NCBI GenBank assembly: GCA_021904315.1
Contig: CM038917.1
Coordinates: 14,864,041 to 14,928,040 of the forward strand
DNA from: Sphagnum magellanicum
Taxonomy: Eukaryota; Streptophyta; Sphagnopsida; Sphagnales; Sphagnaceae
DNA: 64,000 bases
Direction of reading: 5' to 3'
A program made the translations under genes and the position numbers. A model generated the notes under the pieces. The model was not told where the DNA came from. It did no database searches and saw nothing but the letters and a program-made list of their open reading frames with translations. Of the stretch, positions 49,501-62,425 are shown piece by piece; positions within the stretch are counted from its first letter, which is position 1, and each line of letters begins with the position of its first letter.

Positions 49501-50960
49501 AGAAAGTGTACCCAAAACTGGTGTTTCTAAAAACTAAACTGAAAATTGACCATGATGAAAGTTGTTCAAGTCCTTTTTGTTAAAAAAAATTTGATGTTTA
49601 GGTAGGGTATTGCCTTTAAACCCAATCCCGATTCTTACCCTTGTATATAGTAAAAGATAATTTTTAAATGCATGTTAGGTGTTAAGTAATTTTTTTTAAG
49701 CCTTTTGCAAAAGCTAAAAAATATCCCATGATTTTCCTAAACAAACCTTCTAGAAATTAGGGTTTAAAATGGCTAGGGTTTCAATTTTCAACAACCTTTC
49801 TCCCCCTCTGTCAATAGAAATAAAAGGGGTCCAAGTTCCAGTTTGGCGCCACTTTGTGTTTTGTGTGATTTTATCCATGAATGAGAATCCTCCACATTTT
49901 TAGATTAAAAAAACAAATTTTTTTCAATTGTACATTATGTTTTTTATTTTTGCTACATTTTTCTTTTTCTTTTTGTTTGATAGTTTACTTTTCTTTTTCT
50001 TTTTCTCATTTTTTTTTCCCATTTTCCTTACTATGCAATGCTTGCTTCTTGTTCATTGCATGTTCCTATTGCCTCCTTCCTTGTGGCCTACTCACCCATT
50101 GTTGCCTATTTGTTACATGTTTGTCATTTGTCACTTACCTACATCACTTATGTCACCTACTTATTGTATGATTAGGTACCCATTGAACCTATTGCTCCTT
50201 GCTCGTCATCCACTTGTCACCTACTTCCTTGCTTATCACCACCTTCTATGTGGTATTGCTCCTTTACCTACTTATGCAGGTTCTAGAATTAAGAATGATG
50301 TGGATACTTATAGTTCAAGTTGGTTTCCATAGGTTACCTTGTTTTTTAATTTTTTGTTGTAAATATTGTTTTTCTTTTTTTTTTCTTTTGTAATTTTTTC
50401 TGTTATTTTTAATTTTGTAACTTTCTTTTTTTTATTTTTCCTTTAGTAATTGTTTTTCTTTGGTAACATTTTTTTCATTTTTTAAAAATGCCTTTATGAT
50501 TGTTTGTAGTTTTTTCATTGTTTTCTTTGGTAGATTTTTTTCTTTCTTCCATGTTTTTTTTGTATATCTAAAATAGGCATTTTGATTTTCCATTTTCCTT
50601 TGATATTTGCATGATAGTTTTTTTTACAGGCTTTGGAACACATCAAAAGATTTTTGGTAAATAATATCACTTACTCTATTATTTTTCTGATTTTTTTCTC
50701 TTGTCATTATATATATCATTATTTCTTGCTTTTGCATGTTCTAGATTTTGTTTGTTATGTTTTTGTAGTTTTACTAAACTTGTGATGTCTCTTTATCGTA
50801 AAGGATTTAAACAATTTTATTTTCTTAAAATTAATTTGTATCCATGTAGATCTTTTTTCTTTGCTTTTTAAAAAAAATTCTTAGTTCTTTTTTTCACTAA
50901 TTTTGGCAAAACTGTTGTGATTGGTAGAAAAAAAAATGGAATAGTCATTTGGGAATGAAA
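46560..50960. other. Gene-free AT-rich intergenic region
   Basis: No gene recognised. The region becomes strongly T-rich after 49900. A cattggtatcatagtg word near 47718 resembles a plant retroelement primer-binding site, but no flanking LTR was seen. Confidence 0.55.
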
Positions 50961-50969
50961 ATAGTTCAT

Positions 50970-52560
50970 TGGATAAAATTGAAATGAACAATGAACCATT
51001 TGAAAAAAGATCTAAGAATATTTAAAACCCTCAAATAGAAACCATTAAAATTTCACAAATTGAAAATGAGAAAACAGAAAAGACCTTGGCACAATTGCAT
51101 GAACGAAAATATATGGTGGCCCCATAATTGGAACTCATTGTGTTGGTTTTTTTATTGCATTAATGATGGTGCAAAAGTTGATAACAAAGTTCCTCAATCA
51201 ATGAAATGCCATGTATGTTATCCTAATCAAATAACAATTACAAATTCTAGAACATATTTAAAGAAAGGAATTATTTCATACTTCAAAAACAATGGAATAA
51301 CACATTAAAAAAACATGTGTATGTTGATCATGTTATCCTTGCAATGAAGTTTGAAAAAGATTCAAACAATTTTGGTAAAGCAATAATCACAAAACTACCA
51401 ACTAAAATGAAACCTAACATTTTTACAACAATTTCAAGTTTTTTTGGCTCCACAACCCCTTTCAAGGTAGATGAACCTCAACAAAAAGAAAAATTGGAAG
51501 ATTTAGAATTGGTAATTCTTAAAAATCATCTTCTAATGCAATTTGTTGAAAGTGTGTGGCTAAAAAGATTTGCAATGCATTTATGTCCAAGATTGTTGTT
51601 TCCATCCAAAAAGCAATTTTTTCAAAAAGTTTTGCTTGAATTGGTGGAAAAATGCAAGTAGAAATATGTTTTACCATTGTTGGCGGATTGTATCTCTACA
51701 ACAACAAGTTCGAATCTATGGATGTTTCATGGAGCCTATGATGTTTAAATTGCTCTTGTTATTATTTTTTTAGGAAGGAATTGAAAAGCAAAACAAATTA
51801 CTATTAGATTATTTGAAACATCAAAGACTACATGACATGCATTAGTAAGAAGCTTGACTAAGTTATTGGATTGATATTATCTAAGGAAGAAAATAATTGC
51901 TTATGTTAAAAATGAAGGTTCTAATTTGAATGCCATGATTAATGCTCTTAAGTTTGTTATTTTGTTGTGAAATTTTAGGCTTGGAGGAAAGTTTTCAAGG
52001 TTATTGCTTTGGCCATGCTTTCTTTAAGGCTTGTCAATATGCCATAATAGAAAATAAAGTATGCAAAAATGTGAAGGAAATGTTCATTACTTTTACTTAA
52101 TCAAATTTGGAGAAATACTTAACTTGGCCAAAAGAAATCTAGAAAGGGTAGACATGAATGGAACAAAGCTTGTATTGCTTATAGTCTCCATCCAAGGAAA
52201 TTGAACAATCTAGTAAAAACAAGGTATTATTTTTTCGAATTATCTTTTGAGCTTTTTTTTTTCCCCAATTTGTGTCTTTTTTTTCTTACAAAATTGTTAA
52301 CATGATGAATGTTGATTTGCAAGTTTGTAAGCAAAATTATATTGTTTCAAAAAACATATGTAATAACTATGAACACAAAATTAATGGAAGAATTAGAAAA
52401 TCCCCCTATTTTGATAACATAATGGATGAAGATTTTGGAATGGTTAATGAATTAAGCTTGTTAGCTTCAAATATACAAAAGGAAGTGTATGTTGTTTTGG
52501 ATTCATTTTTCTCTTTTTTAAGAAAATATAAAAAAAAACACACACACACAATATATTATC
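50970..52560 (+). pseudogene. hAT-like transposase relic with BED-finger remnant
   Basis: A second transposon corpse, of a family different from the one at the window start. The N-part reads NENIWWPHNWNSLCWFFY, KVPQSMKCHVCYP and SRTYLKKGIISYFKNNGITH, then, one frame over, KKHVYVDHVI; CxxC followed by HxxxxxH is what remains of a BED-type zinc finger. Next come LELVEKCK, KYVLPLLADCIS-type sequence, LWMFHGAYDVFKLL, KIIAYVKNEGSNLNAMINALK and, after a frameshift, GLEESFQGYCFGHAFFKACQ, YLTWPKE and GRHEWNKACI. These are characteristic of plant hAT proteins in this order. There are at least five stops and three frame changes. A later open stretch (52302-52550) may be its tail or unrelated. Terminal repeats were not found. 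Confidence 0.8.
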
Positions 52561-52569
52561 TTTAATGTT

Positions 52570-53810
52570 AGATCAAAGGTTAAAAAATCTTAGGTTAATT
52601 TCATCACACTTTGTCAAGATTTGCATTAATCCACAATTTGACGCCAATTACCACTTCCCGATGACATTTGTATTCCAATTTAACTAACATACATATCCAT
52701 GGCATTGTGTATGTCATGGGGGAGGACAAAGTGACTATGTGTCCACGATTCTTTAGAGGGATCATGCTTGTAATAATGTTGCTCATGTTTTGTCATAATT
52801 TGCATAGCCGATAGCTCAAGTTCTAATGTTGTCCACATGTTCCATACAGTAATAATGGATTAATGCAAGATCAAGTGCAACATAGCTTTGGCCAACTCTA
52901 AACCCACATTGACATCATGTCTTGATGGAATCATTATGAGATCGCTTCATTCTCCTACGGCCTAATTACCAAAGTTGTTCCCTACCTTACACCTTGTCTA
53001 CAATAGGTTCTTCCAACCTCTCATCCTTAGGACCAAACTCACAATGATATGTCAACATAAAACAATTGTTGATTCAAGGTGTTTCAAGTGAACCAAATGG
53101 AATTAATGTACATCTCTTTTACACAAAATGCATTTTTTCACTAGGTCATTGGCACTTGCCATCTAAAGAATCAAATACTTTAGACCATGAAATGATTGCA
53201 AACGCACAAACCTTGTGGAAACCATGACCATTTGTCTCTTTGTTAACCCATTGAAGATTGCAACAACTAAAATTACCCTTTGGAGGTTATTGCAGTTCAA
53301 AGTACAAACATGCATAATTGTCTTTTAGTGCATCAATTGAACTTGCAAACTTTGTTAAACATGTTGGGTCAACTTTGCAATATGCCATTGTTTGAGTCAC
53401 ACACTAAATGCAAAATGCATGAAGGGTAGGACTATGCATGAATTGCAAGAATGCAAGACACAAAAAAAAAAAAGTTTGGCAAATCTTTAGTGAACAAAAA
53501 TTACAACACGATTGAATTGTGATCAATTGAATGTTCCTATTCACATGCGATCATGGAGAAGGTGATTTGATGGTGTCATCGAAATTTGGAACGCTCATAA
53601 TAATGAAAATATTGCACCACTATTATGATTTCTATTCTTATGAAACTTATGGATGGATGTGTCCTTGGGGGAGGTTTGTGAAGGATACATCCACGGTAGA
53701 CATTGAACATGATGGGAAAATTTGGGATGAAAATGATTTGGAGTAATCTGAATGGTCCAAATAGTTTCACTTCATCCTTGGAAACAATGCCTACTAAAAT
53801 AATTCATTTT
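52570..53810. other. Intergenic, no gene seen
   Basis: AT-rich sequence with no conserved protein. Short frames at 53530-53750 lead into the GC-rich island and show no family resemblance. Confidence 0.5.
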
Positions 53811-53819
53811 TCGAAATAT

Positions 53820-54290
53820 GTTAATGTTGTGCCCCGGGGAGGTGTCCCTAGGGACATAGTAAAATCTCCCCAACGGAGATTTCGTGGGGAGGGGCTCCAC
53901 CGGGCAGCAAAAGTGAGATCTCAGTGGGGAGAAGGGGCATTCCTCGAAGAGGGGCTCTACCGAGGAGTAGAAGAACTTCCCAACACGGAAAAAGGGTGCT
54001 TGTGGAGAAGGGAAATTTCCTTCGGGAAGATATGTCCCTGGGGACGGGTGAAGCTATGGCCAGGGATGCATTGCATTCCTGAGAACGATGTCCCTAGGGA
54101 TTGGATGCAACATTGCAAGGAGAAGAGAATGGGGCTCCCTGGGTAGTATAAGGGTAACCCATGAAGGGAAGGGAAGGGAAGGGAAGGGGACAAGGGCCGG
54201 GGAGGGGCTTGTTTCCCTGGGTTTGACGCGAAAGTCACAAGGAGGTGGTGCGTGGTGGGGGGGCCAAAGGCAAAAAAAGAAGATGGGTTA
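53820..54290. repeat. GC-rich, palindrome-dense island
   Basis: In an AT-rich setting this block is rich in G and C and packed with short palindromes: ccccgggg, gtccctagggac, ggaaatttcc, and paired words such as cccca-acgg-agatttcgtgggg. Related phrases (gaggggctcta/cc-accg-gg-ag) recur at 53890 and 53950, and gtccctagggac recurs at 54090. It ends with a (GGGAA)n run (54163-54190). It could be an amplified foldback repeat; no coding sequence is visible. Confidence 0.6.
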
Positions 54291-54419
54291 GGGGTTATGG
54301 CCTAGGGGTTAGGCTATGGGGGGTCGTTGGGTTGGGTGATCGAGTGGGTTTAGTTAACCAAGCAAGGGTGGTTAACTAGGGGTAAGGGCTCTAGGTTGCA
54401 GCATCAAAATCTAGAAACC

Positions 54420-57400
54420 CGACGATTAGAGCGTGTCACAAATCACGTCACATATAATTCATTGCACTTGTTTAACACTTGTCCACATAAGGCCTTTACA
54501 TGTACAATGCAATGCCATTTAGATGGTGGAGATGTTCTAAGGTGCCCTTCCCCTCTCCCCACCACATTAAGATAAGAAAATGGTAGTGGCTTTAAGAGAA
54601 AGTCATTGACTTTGGAGTTGCAAGTTTTTGTTGTTCTCATAAATCAAAATCAGACATAAGTTTGTCATTCAAAGATATATTCCACCCTTGTCCCCCAAAA
54701 CTTCTTAAGGTCAACAACTCTTTGAAAATGCATGCGAATGCAGGCATCCAACATGATGATGTCTAGCAAATCGTTTACAAAGTTCGGAATGATTGAGCCA
54801 AATCTGTTTTTAGTCTCAATTATGTCAGATAAACAAACAGTTTGAGCGTTCACACTTTCATGGTGCATTCACACTTGAAGTTAAGTCAGTGTTAAATCCT
54901 TGCAGTGTGACTCAGCAGGTGGCCAAGTTGGAAATAAGGAGTAGGGAACCGACCCCTCTTGGTTCACCATCTGAGTGCTTACCTGGCAAAAATCGGCCAC
55001 CAAGGGCCCATTTGTCTCTTGGTCAAAAGAAATAGGCAGCTGCCCAGGTTTGCATAATCAGCCAGCCCTGCTGCTGACTTTGCAAAAGAATTAAAAAGTA
55101 TGTGCAAAATTTACACCACCAACTTTGTTGCTACAAACCCTCTAGTTTAATTTATTATACACCCAAAATATTCGCCAAGAGTGTGCTTGGCCATCTTGCT
55201 TTTGAGAAACATGAGTAGGAAAACAAAAGAAAAGAAGTCAATTGTGCCCAATTCCTACGTTCGAACATGTAGAGAGAGGGGAGCTCAATGCCATATCAGT
55301 TGTTGCCCCCATCTTCAAAGCCCCAAGAAAGGAATACCATTTTTTAGCCTTACAAAATTGTTTTGTGCAATTTTTACAAAGTGCCAAATGATAGTAAGGT
55401 GTCCATCAAATATGGTTATGTTACATACGATTGCTTTGGGTATGGAATTCACGCATATCAAGCAAGGTGTTGCACCGAAGTTTAAAATTGCAAACCCTAA
55501 ATAATTTGTGGGATGGTGATTTGAAGGCTTCTTTCCTTCCTCTTCTAGAGTAGGTACTTTGACCACTATTTTGTGTATGGTTGCATCCCTAGTATAAGAC
55601 AAACAAAAACTTAGTGTTCCAGAATCCATATATTTGTACTAGGCAAAGTCAAAAGGGAATCAATCACTTTCAAGCTACATAGTGACCTGTGTAATTCCTT
55701 CCAGAAAAAGGATACTTTAATCAAAGTTTTCCACAAATCTCTTGAAATCGGAGTATGCTCTAGGCATGAACTTAGGGATGGTATTGCCAATAGAAACCTC
55801 ATATGAATAAAAAGTATTACTACAAGTAACCTAAAGTAGAAGGGTTTAGAAAAAGGTGCATATCAACACAACCCAAAGGGAAGGGGGGAAAAACAATCAA
55901 TTTCATAAACATGAAAGAAGATACCTCAAAAGAAACAAGCAAGTTAAATCGTCGTTTAGTGAGTCAAATGTTGTTAAACATTGGCTTCTTCTAAGTGTGA
56001 CAAATTCCACGGGTTGCAATTTTTAATGCACATTATCTATTCTTTTCAAAGTGGTTGGTATTAAAACGTTTGTATATAATGTTTTGCTGTTCTGTATATG
56101 ACATACTCTTTTGAGTATTTTTTGTTGACCGTTCTGTTTTCTTTCACTGAATTTGTCAAACCAAGGGTTTGAACATGTCAAGGTGTGAGTAACAAGTGAT
56201 TTTATTTGGTTAGACCAAAATGAACACTTTCAATGTGGCGGACCTAGTTAGTTGTATTTTGATAGGATACGTGTCAAATTCACCTTCCAATTAGCCTTAC
56301 CTCATGAACATGTTAACTATTTGCTTATTTTCTCAATTCTGTCTTTTCCCAAATTCGTAATTTTGTGAAGCCAATATACATAGACCTAGCTCAATTGTCT
56401 TTGAATTATTTTTATTTACATATAAAGATGATGGATGTATTTGAATTAATCTACTAAACACATTGTGCTATAAACTCGGTCCTAGCAATATTGAAGTAAC
56501 TCATTTCATGTCGGCTTTGATGTACTTGGGAAAAATGTTCAACATTTGACAACAACATAAATGAACTAATTACTTTTGTGAATACTATTTTCATGAGTTC
56601 TTAAAAAGATTTATTGCTAAACAATATTGACAAAACTTTATATGAAGAGGTGTAGTTTGTTGCATGTGATATAAGAAAAATATCAAAATCAAAATCAAAA
56701 ATAGAGTGCCAGAGCTATGTAGTGTACATGACACAACATATGGAATTCCATAATACAGAGTTAATTAGTCTTGCCCCATCACAATTTGAGATTCTTGTAG
56801 ATTATATGTGTTAACTATTGAATCAAGCTATCAAAGATTTGAAGATTTTTCTATCAAACTTATCCGTGTGTGGTTGTATGTGATTAGAACATCACATGAA
56901 TATAACTCTCATGAGTATTGGGAGATCATTGTATTTCAGAACCCCACCCAATATCTCACCTTCTTCACCATTACATGCCCAATACATAGTATTTTGCACC
57001 CTCTCTAGAGAGGACAAATGCAATGGTAACTTTATGATCAATGTCCAATAAAAACAAAACATTGTGTAAATTCGAGCCTAAAACCATAACTCTTGGGTGA
57101 CCCTCATGTAGGGCCCATTTAGACTCTATTTCATAAGATTACTGTTTCATGAAGGCAATGTCAACAAAACTAAAGAAACCAAACACTCTATAAATCACTC
57201 AAATTTCAAGACATTTGGATAAAATGAACTTCATGTCCATTGGCAGATTAATATTTCATGTAGAATCCCAAGGCACTAATCCTGTTAATATGGCAACCAA
57301 TCAGTCTTCTAGTCACAAGAATGTGGAAAAAGATTATAACATGCACATGACTTTCTAGAGTAGTAAATCCCTTCAGGGGAATAACTGACATGCATTTCAC

Positions 57401-57850
57401 ATCAAAGGCAACCATTTAACACGTTACGTGTCCAGATTGGGTTTTACAAAAGCACTGATCAAAAGACTTTCAAGAGTTTACTAAACAAAAGGGTTTAGGG
57501 TTTTAGACCTCCTTTTCAATCATTTCAAACATCAACAGCAAAAAAACATATAAACTTTTCCATGATCAAATTGTGTACGAGAGTCCAATTGCAAAATCTA
57601 AACAAATCAAGGACTACAACTAGACCAATGAAAACTTAGAATGTGAACACAAAGAAAGTTTGGACCACCAATGGGAGGAGCATGGATTAGGAAACCAAAG
57701 ACTACCAAAACGGGCCAAATGTCTTTACAAGCACAAACTTGGTGTTGTCATTGTTTACTATTCAAAGGAGGAATGGATAGCTTGGATACAATTACTGTGA
57801 TAAAATACCTACCATGATATATGTCCTGTCATTATTTCCTCTTGTCTCAG
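54420..57850. other. Gene-free intergenic region
   Basis: No gene, RNA or element recognised in about 3.4 kb. Frames at 55181-55504 and 55315-55629 are open by chance and oppose each other without family resemblance. Confidence 0.5.
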
Positions 57851-57851
57851 A

Positions 57852-59751
57852 TTATGGCAGACAAACACCTTTAACCTGGGATCCAGGAGGTAGTCGACCG
57901 AGGCCTGGCAATATCAGTTTGAAGCTGCGGGGCATGGGTGTTGGATCATAATTCAATCCTGTGAGCACAATTCCTGCATATAAAAAGAGAGCACACACGC
58001 CCAATGATTTTCCATTCGCAAAGCTTGTGAATGTCAAGCTTGATGTGATCAAAAGGACCCATAAACTTCTGAAGAATTTCAATTCTGGTCTCACTGTTCT
58101 CAACACAGCATTTCCATTCTTGATATGCAATCCTGCAAAAAAGATTCATACTTGAGAATAACTAACACAAATTGTTCATCTAGAGTACAGAAACAGGTTG
58201 GATTGTAGAAAACACCGTGACTGTGTAAGCCAAGGATTTCTGTTGGAGGAACATTTGCAACAAGGAGAACCTTCCTGCCAACTGCATCTTCAACATCCAT
58301 CACATACTTGCACTCAGAGACAACCACCCTCGTCTCGCATCCAATATCTACCTGTAATCAATCACAAGTCTTAGAGAGAGAGATATATATTCACTCCTAC
58401 TACACTTTCTTATGTGTTGGGTTCAGTACAGAGAAAAAAACACATTTGCATAGAAGAAGGGAACCGAACAGGGAGAACATGAAGTAGTGGCAGGAAGTTA
58501 TTCTTTTCACAGAGAAGGGGGAAAAAAAGATAAGGAAAAGCATTACAGTAAGCTCTAAAAACTTCCGACTGAGAGTGGGCTTCCCACGCTTTGCACTCAT
58601 TTCTTCATCATTCACTGCCTTTGCATCTGTCTGCCAGAATTGACCAAACCCTCACATCATCATCATCATCATCATCATACAGCATTGCAAAGCACATTGA
58701 ATTTTACATGTGATGATGATCTCTTCACTTCATGAATCTTCCAATAGAGATGACCAAAATCATCACATCATTATCATATGGGAATTAAAAGAAAAATTCT
58801 TTTAATTTGTGGCAATGATTCTTCAGATGAGCACAACCCAACATGTGCACAACTGTCAAATTGTGGGGATGAAGAAGAAAAAGCAGCAGCAGCAGCTCGA
58901 CACTGCAGCAACCGGCAAAAAAGCTTATGATGTGCAGACAAATCTCATTCTGCAGGCAGGCATGCATGGAGGTTTGGTAGTTTTAGTGCAACATTACAAT
59001 CAAGCCTACACGAATGTCCACAGCTTCAAATGCAGAAAACTGGATTTCTGGCTTGATTGCAGGACATGCTTCTCGGCTTGTGGTGGTTTCAGGAGCTGCT
59101 GCTGCCTCTGATATTTCTGTATGACTTCTTATGTGCAGCAGGCTCAGTTTGTTTCCTGCCATTGTGCATTGCACATTCTTCCTCAGAAATTGTCAGCATT
59201 TATTTGCACATTCTTTGCCCAGGGAAAGGGATTCCAAAAGAACCCTCTCAGCCACTGGCCACATTCTTCTCCTTTGCAGATTCTTGTCACAGATATTATT
59301 CACTCCAGAATGGCCTCCAACCCTAAACCATAAACCTGGCTTCTTCACTCACTCACAAAACTTTTCTATCACAAGATTGCAGATGACAAGTTTTTTCTCA
59401 AAGCCATTGAAATAAGAGAAAGAGAAGAAGAAGAAGAAGAAGAAGAAGAGGCTGATGTTGCTACTCTTGATCAGAGAAGAGGGAATTACTGAGAAAAACT
59501 TCACCTGCAGATCCAGAGGAGTCGATTGTACTGAAGAGTGATGATGGTGCTAATCTTCCAAAAGAAGAAGCCAATGAGCATTGCAAAAAAAGCTTGGAAC
59601 TCCCTCCTCCTCCACCATAGCTCTTCTTCACAGTTTGATGAGGAGCTCTAGTTGAAGCTCTAAAGCTCAAATTACCATCTCTGCTTGCTATTTGCTGCTG
59701 CCTCAATGTCCTCACTAGTGTATACCCTGACACAAACGACAGCAATGCCAT
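57852..59751 (-). CDS. Free-standing tRNA-binding (EMAP/MetRS-C type OB-fold) protein, probably organellar
   Basis: Five exons fit phase: 59751-59505, 59107-58998, 58630-58547, 58351-58216, 57973-57852; 699 nt, 232 aa. The ATG at 59751 starts about 85 residues rich in Ser, Arg and Ala and poor in acids, like a plastid or mitochondrial transit peptide (ALLSFVSGYTLVRTLRQQ). The rest is one tRNA-binding OB-fold domain: FSAFEAVDIRVGLI (strand 1), TDAKAV, LSRKFLELTVDIGCETR, VSECKYVMDVEDAVGRKVLL, VANVPPTEILGLHSHGIVLT. It aligns with the C-terminal domain of bacterial methionyl-tRNA synthetase and with Trbp111/CsaA-like proteins. An insertion (NDEEMSAKRGKPT, about 10 residues beyond the bacterial loop) lies before the LSRKFLEL strand. 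Such domains bind tRNA elbows or act as chaperones; which applies here is unknown. A second in-frame acceptor at 58132 would lengthen the last exon by 53 codons. Confidence 0.8.
58655..58678. repeat. (CAT)n run in an intron
   Basis: Eight CAT units in the second intron of the tRNA-binding gene, just upstream of its third exon on the minus strand. Confidence 0.85.
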
Positions 59752-61493
59752 TGCCCCCCAAATAAACAAATAGACAAATACTACTCCCACACACTCCTCT
59801 CTCCACCTCTCTATCTCTCTCTCTCAATCTTCTTAACTCTTCTCACACATAGGAACTTCTTGTGGAACTTTGTCAGTAAAAGACAGGAAGCTCGCAGATT
59901 AGAAGGAAGTTGGGAAAGCTGGGAAGCTGGCAGGTGAGAAGGAAACTGGCAGATGGGTAGAACTCTAGAGCATCAAACCTGCTCTCTTCTTCCAACTCTT
60001 CTTCTTTTGGTATGGGGAGAAGAAACAGAGCATTGAAGGGCATTCTTTGTGGTCCTCTCTCTGTTGGTCTCTGTTTCTCTCTATCCCTCTCTCTCCCGCT
60101 CTCTCTCTCTCTCTTTCTGCCTGTCTATCTTTCTGATCCCCTTTCTTCCTGGAAAGCAGCAGAAGTTTTCTTCTTGTTCTTGTCCTTGTCTGCTCTTCTT
60201 CTTCTTCTTCTTCTTCTTGGCCTCTCTTGAAAGCCAAAATGTCTGAGGAAATAGAGAGATTTATCCAAAGTTATCCAGATCCGGAGGGAGAGAGGTTCGT
60301 GGAAAACATGCTCTCATCATGCTCCTCATCACGTGTCTAATCCCTTTTTGCAGAATATCCTGGAACATCCCGTAGGCATGCGTCATGGGCAAATGAAAAC
60401 ACACACACACACACACAATGCAACCACCTCATCCTGAAATGAAGAAGTCCACTGTCTTTTGCGCAGATAAGAGAACAACAACAACAATCCCATCAGATCT
60501 CAGACAGAGAAAACACATAAGGAGACTCCTGAGACATTCTTCTTCTTCTTCTTCTGCTGGTCTCTGCAGTAACAGATACCAAGAGAGGACCATTGCAAAC
60601 AGTAATAGTCACATGTTCAAACGCTGAGAAAATCTGCCACAGAACAGCAACAATCTGTGCAGATTGAGAACAACATCTTGTCTTCAGAGAATTTTTACTG
60701 TTTTTCTTTTTTTCTCTGGCACATCTTCAAAGGAAAGTCTGCAGTGCAGATGAGCTTTGGCTGATCATCATTCATTATTCAAGGGTTTTATCTCCCTTGT
60801 GGAGATTTGGGTGGGTTGTTGTTGGCGACACCAGACAGAGACAGAAGATAGAGGGTGGATCGTAATACTCTTGAGCTGTTTGCGAAAATCTGAAGAAATG
60901 GAGAAGAATTGGTATGAAGGGAGAGAGCGAGCGAGAGCATCCTTCACAGAATCGGTTCGACAATGCCCGGTGATGACGACGATGATGATCCTTGTTCGAG
61001 TGGGTGGTTTTCGGGCTAGGCTTTTTTCCAGCAGCTGAATGAGTTGCTGGCAGTGCATTCGGCTCCAACACTAGTTGTGGATGCCACGAGGCACCAAAGG
61101 AAACTACAAACTCTCAAAACACAACAAATGGCCTCTTCATCTTCTCCCTCATTGCATGCACACATGTGTGTCACGACGGGAAGAAAGAAGAAACCCAAAA
61201 CCCAACTCCTCCACTGCATCCTCCTCCCCCCTCCTCCTCAAATTCTGACACTAAAGAAAAGAAGAAGAAGAAGAAGAAGGGGTTCACAGTAGAAGCAACA
61301 GCTAGCTGTTCTTTAAGGCAGTGGTGAAGTACCCATCCAAGGAAGGATCGAATCTCCTCCTCCTCCTTGAGACACTTGGGTGTATAACAACCCTGTTGCT
61401 GCAACAATCAGCATAGCTGTGCTCATTACAAGACAAGATTGTGAACTCCCAAATGGTAATCTCGCCACAAGATTGTTGTACACCAAATCTCTG

Positions 61494-61496
<3 letters not shown>

Positions 61497-61539
<43 letters not shown>

Positions 61540-61662
61540 ACACACACACACACACACACACATGCATGCATGCAGGGCTGTAGAATCTGTTGTGATTGTG
61601 AGTGGAGTGTGCTTCTTGTGGGCGTGTGTGTGTGTGTGTGTGTGTCTCTCTCTCTCTCTCAA
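61497..61662. repeat. Compound (CT)n(CA)n and (TG)n(TC)n microsatellites
   Basis: About nineteen CT units pass directly into about thirteen CA units and three catg words (61497-61573). After about 50 bp, (TG)n passes into (TC)n (61624-61660). The two arrays are near reverse-complements in composition order (CT-CA and TG-TC), so this stretch could pair as a long imperfect stem. Confidence 0.85.
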
Positions 61663-62082
61663 TTCCAATCTGCTTGAGGATCTGAAGCTCTGCTTCTTCA
61701 AGTGATGTACCTAGCAGAGCTTGGATCTGAAATGCCGGTTGCAAATTCGGAGAACTGCAATTTTGTTGTTGCAATCTTGTCAAGTGCATTTTGCCAATTT
61801 GCTTGGTAGAATGAGAGAGGATCTCGAGCTGTGTGTTGTAGCTCGGAAACCTTTGCTCCAGTCTGCTTGCTTGCGTGTTGATGGAATGGAAAATGAGAAC
61901 TGGAGACCCTAAATTTAGCATTTGCTTCTGCACAAGACTAGACTTCTGTTGCCAGCTTTTTCTTTCCTGCTCACGATGAAGGCTTTTGCTTGCTGCTGCT
62001 TTGAGAACACAAGTGGCAATGCCAGGGTTTTGCAAACCCAAGGAGAAACAAACACTGGAAGAAGGGTTTCTGCAATCAAATT

Positions 62083-62345
62083 TGTCTGCATTTGCACCCA
62101 TGTCATCATAGAGAAGAAGAAATCTGTGCCCTTGGAAATCTGATTCTTGAGAAATGATTGGTTTTGTGGAGCTGTTTTTGTCTGCATTTTGCATGAAAAT
62201 GATTTGCTACACTTAGGAATTTGATGCATAGAGAGAGATTGGGTTTTGGTGGCTGGTTTTTTATGCATTTGCACCAGATGTGATGGAGAAGAAGAGTTGT
62301 GCTCTTGGAGTTTGATGCATGAGATTGGTGTTTTCGAGCTGGTTG
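62083..62345. repeat. Imperfect direct repeats in the leader of the 62426 gene
   Basis: Two main copies, 62083-62173 and 62261-62345, share tgcatttgcacc, gat/gtc-atg-agaagaag, tgtgc-cttgga and gattggttttg-gagctg. A partial third lies between them (62180-62256). They sit just upstream of the start codon. Confidence 0.6.
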
Positions 62346-62425
62346 TGGAGCTGGTTGTTCGAAGTAGAAGAAGAAGAAGTGCCAGCAACCTTTTGGCCTG
62401 AAGAAGAAGAAGAAAAAAAACCACA

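Larger units (their letters stand above)
59752..62425. promoter_or_regulatory. Shared 5' flanks of two divergent genes, microsatellite-rich
   Basis: The region lies between the minus-strand tRNA-binding gene and the plus-strand gene at 62426, so it must hold both promoters. It contains CT runs (60055-60115), (CTT)n (60189-60218), (AC)n (60400-60417), a compound (CT)n(CA)n (61497-61562), a (TG)n(TC)n (61624-61660) and a cacgtg G-box core variant (tcacgtgtc near 60330). Long frames on both strands are driven by these repeats and show no conserved protein. Confidence 0.5.

Noticed and set aside
57974-58132. Separate membrane-protein gene inside the last intron of the tRNA-binding gene
   Set aside because: The hydrophobic frame is in phase with the last exon and has no own start; it is better treated as an alternative exon extension.
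60775-61071. Overlapping frames on both strands near 60.8-61.4 kb
   Set aside because: They oppose each other, are shaped by simple repeats and show no family signature.
61538-62194. Long minus-strand frame of 218 codons
   Set aside because: It ends in a CA/TG microsatellite, has no recognisable domain and overlaps the likely leader of the plus-strand gene at 62426.
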